NCBI RefSeq assembly: GCF_020709055.1
Contig: NZ_JAJFCK010000054.1
Location: forward strand, 1-13,178
Source of the DNA: Ruminococcus callidus
GTDB lineage: Bacteria; Bacillota; Clostridia; Oscillospirales; Ruminococcaceae
Direction: 5' to 3'
Length of the DNA: 13,178 nucleotides
Under the pieces are notes generated by a model. It was not told where the DNA came from, searched no databases, and saw nothing but the letters and a program-made list of their open reading frames with translations. Shown here in pieces: positions 1-5,514 of this stretch (the stretch's first letter is position 1; the number at the start of each line of letters is the position of its first letter). The translations under genes and the position numbers were made by a program.

Positions 1-52
1 GCAACAAAATTATGCTCGAAAATCCACATATATTTCTTGTGAAGACAGGTTC
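1..52 (-). mobile_element. Diverged end of a MITE-like repeat (partial, cut by window start)
   Basis: Read on the minus strand, this stretch ends at the window edge and closely resembles the start of the complete element at 7878-8037 and the partial copy at 13125-13178. The shared core includes TGCTCGAAAATCC and TATATTTC on the plus strand, with scattered substitutions and about one inserted base. The outer terminus (GAACC on the minus strand) directly abuts TAA (TTA at 53-55), as the other copies do. It is more diverged than the other two copies, so probably an older insertion. The rest lies outside the window. Confidence 0.7.
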
Positions 53-68
53 TTATTTGAAACGAAAA

Positions 69-110
69 TTCCGCCCCGGCAGGGAGGATTCTGCGGGGGC
101 GGGATTTTTT
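69..110 (+). terminator. Rho-independent terminator for an upstream plus-strand gene
   Basis: An arm at 69-82 (TTCCGCCCCGGCAG) pairs with 91-104 (CTGCGGGGGCGGGA) with one mismatch and an 8-base loop, followed by six T at 105-110. This is a canonical intrinsic terminator on the plus strand, presumably for a gene that ends before the window. The reverse direction has only a weak T tract (TTTT). The MITE-like repeat end at 1-52 lies between that gene and its terminator, the same layout as at the thrE end. Confidence 0.75.
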
Positions 111-190
111 GTGTGCTTCTGTGTGCGGAATTGCCGGTCACCTGTCTGGCATCGGGGGGCGATTGGCGGTGTGCGCACACAGGGCATAGA

Positions 191-231
191 AACACGGGCA
201 GATGCGAAATTATAAAGCATCTGCCCGTGTT
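191..231 (-). terminator. Perfect 15-bp inverted repeat, possible terminator of the Tp47-like gene
   Basis: AACACGGGCAGATGC at 191-205 pairs perfectly with GCATCTGCCCGTGTT at 217-231 around an 11-base AT-rich loop. It lies about 140 bases downstream of the stop codon of the minus-strand gene that ends at 371. On the minus strand only a short T-rich stretch (GTTTCTAT) follows the stem, so it is not a textbook terminator. It may end or stabilise that transcript. Confidence 0.45.
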
Positions 232-242
232 CCGTTAGGATG

Positions 243-329
243 TATAAAGGCATCTCCGCACAAAGCTCGCCTGACAGCTTTGCACGCAATCTGCTTGCAT
301 CTTGCGCACAAGTTCCGTGCGGTGCTGCC
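243..329. repeat. Structured repeat downstream of the Tp47-like gene
   Basis: An outer stem pairs GGCA/CCGCAC (249-252, 256-261) with GTGCGG/TGCC (317-322, 326-329). Inside it are a hairpin AAAGCT/AGCTTT (262-267 with 276-281) and a second weak helix around CGCAA/TTGCG (285-305). The minus strand of 243-284 also resembles plus-strand 3059-3099 near the start of the same gene: both contain TGCAAAGC, GGCG, TTTGTGCGGAG, TGCCTTT and TA in that order. It could be a small dispersed repeat or a folded 3' UTR; no protein coding is supported. I see nothing more in 330-370. Confidence 0.4.
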
Positions 330-370
330 TGAAAATGGAAGAGAATGTCATGCCTTTGGAATGGATCCGT

Positions 371-3025
371 TTAGTTTGCCGGCTTGTAAACATCCTCCCA
401 AGCGGCATCACGGCCAGCTGCGTGGTATGAATAGTAGGACAGGATGTAGAAGGCATCGTCCAGTGTGATGCTGCCGTCGCCGTCAATGTCCACCAGCTTC
501 AGCAGCTCTGCCTCTGCCTCGGCATTGTCGGTGAACTGGTAGGAATCATTGCCTGCTGCGTGCTTGGAGTAGTACTGCAGCACTGCGAAAGCGTCATCCA
601 TGGTGATTTCGCCGTCCATGTCTGCGTCGCCCTTTACGGTCGGCAGAACCACTGCAATGTCGGAATCCTTCAGGGTTACCTCGAAGGTCAGGTCGGTGGT
701 ATAGCCGGTTGCAGAGATGGTGATCTCATAGGTGCCGGCCTTGGTGAATACCAGACCGTCTCTGGATTTGGCTGCGGTATCCATTGCGCCGGTCTTGGTG
801 TCGAAGAGCTTGGTTGCGCCCTTGCCGGAGAGGTTGTAGGAAACGCCGTCAATGGTCGCCTTGCTCATTTTGGACAGATAGTTTGCCAGTGCATCTGCAT
901 CAGCGCCCTTTGCGGCAACGATGGTCTTGGTGTCTGCATCGAAAGCAGCCGGCAGATCATCGGTGGTCAGAATTACGCTGACAGAGATCGGTGCATAAAC
1001 GCCGTTGGTGTCAGAAACGGTGATGGTGTAGCTGCCCGGTTTTGCAGCAGCTGCGTCATAGGTCAGGACGCCGTTTGCATAGGTGCTCTCCAAACCGGAG
1101 ATGGATGCAGTTGCAGCATAGTCCTCCGGCAGATCTGCCAGGGTCAGTGCGATTTTGCCCTCAGCCACCGGTGTTGCTTCTACGGCTGCGGTGCCGTTGT
1201 GCAGCAGCGGCAGGTAAGCATCGGTTGCCGTATAGGTGACATCTGAACCGCTGCGAACAATATAGCGAACGCTGGCAACCGTCTTTCCGGCAGTGTCTTC
1301 AAAGTTCTTGTATTTCAGAGTGTTGCCGTGTGTTACAAAGTTTTCGGTTGCCGCCCAGGCCATTTTGCCGGTTTTCAGCCACAGGTTGTCTACGTGCAGC
1401 ATTGCGTACTTGGTGCCGTCGGTCATGGTGACGATAGCACCCTCCATATCATCTGCGGAGGGCAGCAGGCTGTTGTCTGCATCTGCCTCGTTGATATCTA
1501 GCTGATAGTTGCCGTAGCGGGTATTGGTTTTTACCTTTACCTCTGCATCGGAAACGGTGACTGCCTTGTTGGAATCCACCATAGCGGACAGGGTACCGTC
1601 GCCGTTGAGGAATTTGTACTCTGCCGGTGCATCCTGACTCTCACTGACGGTCATATTGCCGATGATGTTCAGCAGCTGGTTGTTGCAGGTTTTGCCGTCA
1701 GCAATGGCTGCGGTTGCGTCCTCATACAGCTTTCTCGGAACGGCAATGGCAACGTCCCTGATACCCTCAACGGTGACAGAACCATCCTCGTTCTCGGTGT
1801 AGTAGGTTGCGCCGTACTTCTTGGACTTGGTATTGGTGGCACTGGTGACTGCATCGTAGCAGCCTTCCGCACGCAGGGCAGCGGTCTTGTCCTCTGCCTC
1901 CAGATCCATGTCCGGATTCTCAGATACGGAATTCAGTTCGCCGTAATAGTAGTCGGCATAGGGCAGATTTACCGTACCGAAAACATAGTCATTGTTTACG
2001 GTGAAGGTGAAATCCTGATAGCCGGTGGCATATACGGTAACATCCCATCTGCCGTAGCCATCTGTGCCCTCCGGCAGCTGGCAGCGGTCGCTCTGGGTCA
2101 GACCCAGCTGAATGCCCATGGACTTGTGCATCCAGTTATCTGCGGCAAACTTGGTGCCATAGGTTGCCAGAACGGTGTCGCCATCGCCGTAGTAATCCCA
2201 GCGAACGGCGTACATATGTGCGCCCAGATCGCCATAATCACCCTCGATGTCCACACGAATGAAATCACCGTAGCCAGAGTTGTGCTGAACGCTGGAGATC
2301 TCAACGGCATCCGGATTTACAGTCTTGCCCTCCGGTGTTTCCGAAGTGGAACGCTTGGAGAACTGGAATGTGCCGTCTGCCTCCTTTTCCGCAGTCTTCA
2401 GACCGGGAGTGTTGGCATCAACGCTGACAGTCTCATTGATGTTCACCAGATTCTTTTCGGTGTAGCCGCCGGTGATGGTGTCGCCGTTTTCATAAACAGT
2501 GAAAGCTTCCTTGAAAGCCTCGTACTCATCTGCCGGAACTGCCACCGGAACGTATTTCGGGCCAACGTTGACAGAGTGGTCATAAGTGCCGGCCACTTCA
2601 CCATTTACTGTGATATCTGCACCGCCGTTGCCGTTCTTGACAACGTCCACGGACTCGTCCTGTCCCTTGCCGGTGTAGTCGTAAGCGTTGCCCTCCGTGT
2701 CGTAAACCTTTACGGTGCACTGGTAGCTTCCACGATGCAGACCGTGGTTGCTGGTGGCACGGGTTACGGCATCGTATGCGCCGAGGTCATATTCTCCGTG
2801 GGTGTCTTTCTCTGTGGAGGATGCTCCCAGATCGCCGTCTGCGGCATCGTCCAGATACACGCCCTCGTTTTGCCAGTATTCTGCCCATGTCAGAGCAGCG
2901 TAGCAGTAGACGTAGTCAGTGGTGTCCTCCGCTGCGCTGACTGCAACAGCAGGGATCGTCTGTGTGGCTGCGAGCATTGCAGCGGATGCAATGCCAACGA
3001 GCTTTTTCCAGTTTTTCTTTTGCAT
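371..3025 (-). CDS. Secreted Tp47-like protein with two Tp47 modules and a C-terminal dockerin
   Basis: An 884-residue secreted protein. A Sec signal peptide spans residues 1-32 (KKNWKK, hydrophobic core, AVSAA). Residues ~37-345 align along their length with Treponema pallidum Tp47, the 47-kDa penicillin-binding lipoprotein: YAALTWAEYW, DAVTRAT, VPVAVP, VRWDYYGD, ATYGTKFAADNW and YATGYQDF match in order. Residues ~347-600 form a second, related module (VNLPYADYYYGEL, DAVTSAT, VAIAVP). Residues ~605-785 look like two Ig-like stretches. Residues 799-870 are a dockerin with two calcium-loop repeats (DADMDGEITMDDA, DIDGDGSITLDDA). Unlike Tp47 there is no lipobox, so cell attachment would be through a cohesin. 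The start is set by AGGAGG at 3031-3036, five bases before ATG 3025; an upstream ATG at 3130 is in frame but has no such site. D-A-V-T-x-A-T occurs at residues 85-91 and 391-397 and resembles the ApbE flavinylation site. A flavin carrier role is inferred from that and the apbE operon next door; penicillin or peptidoglycan binding is the alternative. Confidence 0.85.
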   Translation of the reverse strand: MQKKNWKKLVGIASAAMLAATQTIPAVAVSAAEDTTDYVYCYAALTWAEYWQNEGVYLDDAADGDLGASSTEKDTHGEYDLGAYDAVTRATSNHGLHRGSYQCTVKVYDTEGNAYDYTGKGQDESVDVVKNGNGGADITVNGEVAGTYDHSVNVGPKYVPVAVPADEYEAFKEAFTVYENGDTITGGYTEKNLVNINETVSVDANTPGLKTAEKEADGTFQFSKRSTSETPEGKTVNPDAVEISSVQHNSGYGDFIRVDIEGDYGDLGAHMYAVRWDYYGDGDTVLATYGTKFAADNWMHKSMGIQLGLTQSDRCQLPEGTDGYGRWDVTVYATGYQDFTFTVNNDYVFGTVNLPYADYYYGELNSVSENPDMDLEAEDKTAALRAEGCYDAVTSATNTKSKKYGATYYTENEDGSVTVEGIRDVAIAVPRKLYEDATAAIADGKTCNNQLLNIIGNMTVSESQDAPAEYKFLNGDGTLSAMVDSNKAVTVSDAEVKVKTNTRYGNYQLDINEADADNSLLPSADDMEGAIVTMTDGTKYAMLHVDNLWLKTGKMAWAATENFVTHGNTLKYKNFEDTAGKTVASVRYIVRSGSDVTYTATDAYLPLLHNGTAAVEATPVAEGKIALTLADLPEDYAATASISGLESTYANGVLTYDAAAAKPGSYTITVSDTNGVYAPISVSVILTTDDLPAAFDADTKTIVAAKGADADALANYLSKMSKATIDGVSYNLSGKGATKLFDTKTGAMDTAAKSRDGLVFTKAGTYEITISATGYTTDLTFEVTLKDSDIAVVLPTVKGDADMDGEITMDDAFAVLQYYSKHAAGNDSYQFTDNAEAEAELLKLVDIDGDGSITLDDAFYILSYYSYHAAGRDAAWEDVYKPAN

Positions 3026-3058
3026 AAGAACCTCCTGAAATGTTTTTCGGCAACACCA

Positions 3059-3099
3059 TGCAAAGCCTTTTGGCGGATTTGTGCGGAGCTGCCTTTCTA
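3059..3099 (+). repeat. Possible second copy of the 243-284 repeat, inverted, in the 5' leader of the Tp47-like gene
   Basis: The plus strand here carries TGCAAAGC, GGCG, TTTGTGCGGAG, TGCCTTT and TA in the same order and nearly the same spacing as the minus strand of 243-284. One gap and a handful of substitutions separate them. The two copies flank the Tp47-like gene in inverted orientation. I compared them by eye only. Confidence 0.35.
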
Positions 3100-3110
3100 T
3101 TGTGTGTGAA

Positions 3111-3127
3111 TTCTGTGAAGCACAGAA
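3111..3127 (-). other. Short perfect hairpin in the leader of the Tp47-like gene
   Basis: TTCTGTG at 3111-3117 and CACAGAA at 3121-3127 form a 7-bp stem with a 3-base loop, about 90 bases before the start codon. There is no T tract, so it is not a terminator. It may stabilise the leader mRNA. Confidence 0.35.
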
Positions 3128-3147
3128 CACCTACCGGAATTTATGAA

Positions 3148-3188
3148 TTAGAGATAACTAACCGTTAAGAATTAGTTAAAACTAACTT
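3148..3188. promoter_or_regulatory. Tandem TTAG-n6-CTAA operator-like sites upstream of the Tp47-like gene
   Basis: Two 14-bp near-palindromes lie 24 bp apart: TTAGAGATAACTAA at 3148-3161 and TTAGTTAAAACTAA at 3172-3185. The second belongs to an 18-bp stretch (3171-3188) that recurs exactly, inverted, at 5273-5290 upstream of apbE. The half-site and spacing match the general TTAG-n6-CTAA form of DtxR/IdeR metal-repressor boxes; assigning that regulator is inference. Weak minus-strand promoter candidates overlap it, for example TTAACT-N17-TATCTC, so binding could block transcription. Confidence 0.6.
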
Positions 3189-3203
3189 CTAAGGAAAAGA
3201 AAG

Positions 3204-3230
3204 GAAAGATATCGAGGGGGGATATCTTTC
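3204..3230 (-). terminator. Hairpin terminator after the Gx-family gene
   Basis: GAAAGATATC at 3204-3213 pairs perfectly with GATATCTTTC at 3221-3230 around a 7-base loop, immediately after the stop codon at 3231-3233. On the minus strand a T-rich but interrupted tract (CTTTCTTTTCCTT) follows. This fits an intrinsic terminator of the apbE operon, perhaps leaky, and suggests the Tp47-like gene has its own promoter. Confidence 0.6.
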
Positions 3231-3743
3231 TTATTTCTCATAGGAAATAGACTTCGGCAGAAAATGCACGATGCGGTCGGCTGCTAGTCCAGTAAAAAAG
3301 CCGGTAATGCAGCCTGTCACCAGCAGGAACGGCAGATACGCCAGAACCTGCACGGTCTGCATCACTGCCATAGCGGCGAGAATCTGTCCGATGTTGTGCA
3401 GGATGGCGCCGATCAGACTGATGAACCAGATGTGTTTCCGGTGCAGAAACCGGCAGAGCAGCGCCATTCCCGCAAAGCAGAGCAGTCCGCCGCACAGGGA
3501 GTAGATCATGCCCACCAGTGCGCCGGTGAAGATCGAACCGAGGAGAATGCGCAGCAGCAGCACCGCTACTGCATCTCTGGCACGGTACCGAAGCAATACC
3601 ACCAGCGTGATTACATTGGCAAGTCCCAGCTTCACGCCGTGGATGGGAACGGGGACGGGAATCTGTGCCTCGATGACAAAGATCGTCAGCGCCATTGCGG
3701 TAAACAGCGCAAGGGTGACGAGATGCTTAATAGACTTGGACAT
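3231..3743 (-). CDS. eetB: Gx transporter-family membrane protein (EetB-like)
   Basis: A 170-residue integral membrane protein of the Gx transporter family, often annotated heptaprenyl diphosphate synthase component I. It has about five hydrophobic segments and the family signature IPVPVPIHGVKLGLANVITL near residues 28-47. A basic, polar loop follows (LRYRARDA), and the LHNIGQILAA segment lies near residues 115-124. In Listeria and lactobacilli this family appears as EetB in the flavin-based electron transfer locus. The fold resembles ECF substrate-binding subunits, so transport of an isoprenoid, quinone-related or flavin substrate is possible but unproven. The start is ATG 3743, preceded by GGAGG at 3753-3757 with 9-base spacing. 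It overlaps the end of the NusG-II gene by 17 bases, which suggests translational coupling. A longer in-frame reading from 3842 would run through that gene and is rejected. Confidence 0.85.
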   Translation of the reverse strand: MSKSIKHLVTLALFTAMALTIFVIEAQIPVPVPIHGVKLGLANVITLVVLLRYRARDAVAVLLLRILLGSIFTGALVGMIYSLCGGLLCFAGMALLCRFLHRKHIWFISLIGAILHNIGQILAAMAVMQTVQVLAYLPFLLVTGCITGFFTGLAADRIVHFLPKSISYEK

Positions 3744-4107
3744 CGTAGGATTCCTCCCCCTGAGAGACGATGGAGATGCGAATGTGGTTTGGCAGGCAGA
3801 TGATGGGCAGAATGCCGTTGGAGATAGCGCCCTGCTTGACACAGAGATGGTCGGGGCAGCTGGCAGACTTCATAGAGATCTGTCCCTGTTCCACCAGAAC
3901 CACATTTTCCGCACCGTTTTCGCCGTCAATGGTGATGGTGTACGCCTGCGTCACCTGGCTCAGGTCGATCTCATACAGCAGCTTGTCCTGCTGATAGATG
4001 CGGGCGATTTTTTCGGGCTGTTTGTGCCCCAGCACGTACCAGCTCCCCAGCACACCGCCCAGCAGCAGCACAGCTGCAATGCTAATCAAAATCCATTTTT
4101 GTCTCAT
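3727..4107 (-). CDS. eetA: NusG domain II protein, membrane-anchored (EetA-like)
   Basis: A 126-residue protein with one N-terminal membrane helix (residues 5-25) and an extracytoplasmic NusG-domain-II (DUF1312) fold. The family signature is clear: SCPDHLCVKQGAIS at residues 83-96 and PIICLPNHI at 101-109. Cysteines 84, 89 and 104 are conserved in the family and are candidates for a disulfide or a redox or metal site. Despite the name it lacks the NusG transcription-factor NGN domain. Family members sit beside Gx and ApbE genes in many Firmicutes and are called EetA in the Listeria electron transfer locus; the biochemical role is unknown. Its ATG overlaps the apbE stop codon (ATGA, 4104-4107), so the two are translationally coupled. 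Confidence 0.88.
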   Translation of the reverse strand: MRQKWILISIAAVLLLGGVLGSWYVLGHKQPEKIARIYQQDKLLYEIDLSQVTQAYTITIDGENGAENVVLVEQGQISMKSASCPDHLCVKQGAISNGILPIICLPNHIRISIVSQGEESYDVQVY

Positions 4108-5183
4108 GATGTGATTTCCTGAAGCTGGTAGGCATCCATGCCGTCCGAGGTGACCAGTTCGCCGGTCGCCTTGACAAAGACCGCTTCAATGCCGTCCAGC
4201 GAGTTGATGAGCTGCATGCCGGCATCGGAACCCAGCAAATAGGTTGCCGTGGAGAGGGCATCGCAGTCAATTCCGTTGTCTGCAATGATTGTGGTGCTGA
4301 CCACATCGGATTCCGATGGCGCACCGGTATAGGGGTCGAGGATATGGTGATAGCGTTTCCCGTTTTCCTCGAAATATTTCTCATAGTTGCCGGAGGTGAC
4401 CACTGCCTGATCGGTCACGTGGAGGGAGGCAATCAGACTGTCCGGTGAAAACGGATCTGTGATCGCAACCGTCCAACTGCTGCCATCCGGCTTCACGCCA
4501 AGGGTCATGACGTTTCCGCCCAGACTCATCAGCGCTGAGGTGACGCCGGTTTCCTCCAGTGCGGTTTTCATGGCATCGGAGATATAGCCCTTTGCCACTG
4601 CGCCAAAGTTCAGTGTGACAGCATTGCTGGCGAAGGTGAGAGAGCCGGATTCCGCATGATAGCTGACATCCTTCCAGCCGTCCGGACGGAGCAGCGCCTG
4701 TATTTTCCCGTCTGCCGGAATGGCGGCGTGATCCGTGCCGATGCCCCACAGGTCGATGAGATCGCCGATGGTGCAGTCCAGCATGCCGCCGCTTTTCTCC
4801 CCGTATTCCAGCGCTGTTTCCAAGACATGGGCCATGTCCGCAGAGATGGGAACTTCCGTGCCAACAGCAGCCTTTGCCGCCTGATTGACCTGGTTCACTT
4901 CTGAATCCGCAATGGTGTTGGAGAAAACCTGTTCCAGTTCTTTTGCCCGTGCGAAAGCAGCTTCTACGCCTTCCTTGCCGTGTGCGCCGTAGGCACGCAC
5001 CATAATGACCGTGCCCATCAGTTCCTGCGTGTCCTCGTATACCGCATCCGCAGCAGTCTGGCTGTCCTCTGCGGAGGATTCGGAGCCGGATTTGCTCTGG
5101 GAGGCGGCCGGCTGGTCTGTTCCGCAGCCGGTGAAACACAAGATGCCGCAGACGGCAAGTGTCAAGAGAGAAAAACGCTTCAT
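4104..5183 (-). CDS. apbE: FAD:protein FMN transferase, lipoprotein (ApbE/FmnB type)
   Basis: A 359-residue enzyme of the ApbE family, which transfers FMN from FAD onto Ser or Thr of target proteins in a Mg-dependent reaction. A lipoprotein signal precedes Cys20 (LCFTGC), followed by a Ser-rich linker, so it acts outside the membrane. Family motifs in order: MGTVIMVRAYG (56-66), GGMLDCTIGDLIDLWGIG (132-149), NFGAVAKGY (192-200), SLGGN (220-224), HHILDPYTGAP (279-289) and DALSTATYLLG (308-318). Length is normal. The start is ATG 5183 with AAAGGA about 9 bases upstream. It is the first gene of an operon with the EetA- and EetB-like genes, the arrangement known from flavin-based extracellular electron transfer. 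No classical FMN_bind-domain substrate is in the window; the Tp47-like protein downstream is the best local candidate for its target. Confidence 0.95.
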   Translation of the reverse strand: MKRFSLLTLAVCGILCFTGCGTDQPAASQSKSGSESSAEDSQTAADAVYEDTQELMGTVIMVRAYGAHGKEGVEAAFARAKELEQVFSNTIADSEVNQVNQAAKAAVGTEVPISADMAHVLETALEYGEKSGGMLDCTIGDLIDLWGIGTDHAAIPADGKIQALLRPDGWKDVSYHAESGSLTFASNAVTLNFGAVAKGYISDAMKTALEETGVTSALMSLGGNVMTLGVKPDGSSWTVAITDPFSPDSLIASLHVTDQAVVTSGNYEKYFEENGKRYHHILDPYTGAPSESDVVSTTIIADNGIDCDALSTATYLLGSDAGMQLINSLDGIEAVFVKATGELVTSDGMDAYQLQEITS

Positions 5184-5206
5184 ATCAAAAATCCTTTCGG
5201 AAAATA

Positions 5207-5259
5207 CGGTTTGGAAACCGGATAACTCGTAAAAAAGCGGGAGAGCTGCTGCAATCCCG
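5207..5259 (-). promoter_or_regulatory. Leader hairpins before apbE, possible attenuator
   Basis: The apbE leader is about 115 nt. On the minus strand it holds CGGGA/TCCCG (5238-5242 with 5255-5259) followed by C and six T (5231-5236), which looks like a weak intrinsic terminator. A second hairpin in CGGTTTGGAAACCG (5207-5220) lies next to the ribosome site. I saw no FMN-riboswitch core. Confidence 0.35.
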
Positions 5260-5272
5260 AGGTGAACCTAAA

Positions 5273-5290
5273 AAGTTAGTTTTAACTAAT
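5273..5290. promoter_or_regulatory. 18-bp operator-like site at the apbE promoter
   Basis: AAGTTAGTTTTAACTAAT is the exact reverse complement of 3171-3188 upstream of the Tp47-like gene. It contains the inverted repeat TTAGTT-nn-AACTAA and lies 15 bases downstream of the -10 element, just after the expected transcription start, a typical repressor position. The DtxR/IdeR-like assignment is inference. Confidence 0.65.
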
Positions 5291-5305
5291 ATTAAATACA
5301 AGTTC

Positions 5306-5334
5306 AGTATAGCATTTTTTCGGAACGCTGTCAA
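5306..5334 (-). promoter_or_regulatory. Sigma-A promoter of the apbE operon
   Basis: On the minus strand the -35 is TTGACA (5329-5334) and the -10 is TATACT (5306-5311), separated by exactly 17 bases. This is a near-consensus housekeeping promoter. The expected start near 5299 leaves a leader of about 115 nt before apbE. Confidence 0.85.
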
Positions 5335-5438
5335 GGTTTGCAGAAAAAATCAACGGAGAGCACAATCTTTTTTTCCGGCGTGAAAAAAATATCGGAAATG
5401 TTGCACAATGGCATGCGCTGACAGTTTGGGAAGATGGC

Positions 5439-5467
5439 TTTACAAGGCTGCTGGAATTTGTTATAAT
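5439..5467 (+). promoter_or_regulatory. Sigma-A promoter of the yitT-like gene
   Basis: -35 TTTACA (5439-5444) and -10 TATAAT (5462-5467) with a 17-base spacer. The expected start is near 5474. The A/T-rich stretch 5335-5438 between this promoter and the divergent apbE promoter shows nothing else recognisable. Confidence 0.8.
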
Positions 5468-5470
5468 AAA

Positions 5471-5493
5471 GGTGGAAAGAACGTTTTTCCACC
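5471..5493 (+). promoter_or_regulatory. 8-bp inverted repeat at the yitT transcription start
   Basis: GGTGGAAA (5471-5478) pairs perfectly with TTTCCACC (5486-5493) around a 7-base loop, between the -10 and the AGGAGG at 5501-5506. It could be a repressor operator or a 5' stabilising hairpin. Confidence 0.4.
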
Positions 5494-5514
5494 ATGAGAA
5501 AGGAGGAAACAACC

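Noticed and set aside
191..231. CRISPR repeat or tRNA-like element
   Set aside because: A single inverted repeat with no repeat-spacer array; it fits a transcript-end hairpin better.
560..1246. 228-codon plus-strand frame rich in Cys and Gly
   Set aside because: Antisense to the Ig-like and dockerin part of the Tp47-like gene; the composition is that of a reverse frame.
2126..3109. 327-codon plus-strand reading frame opposite the Tp47-like gene
   Set aside because: It lies entirely antisense to a gene with signal peptide, homology and ribosome site, has no recognisable protein features, and is a composition effect.
3026..3130. Longer N-terminus for the Tp47-like protein from ATG 3130
   Set aside because: It would bury the signal peptide behind 35 extra residues, and the strong AGGAGG lies directly before ATG 3025.
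5184..5305. FMN riboswitch in the apbE leader
   Set aside because: The leader is only about 115 nt and lacks the conserved multi-helix FMN aptamer core sequences.
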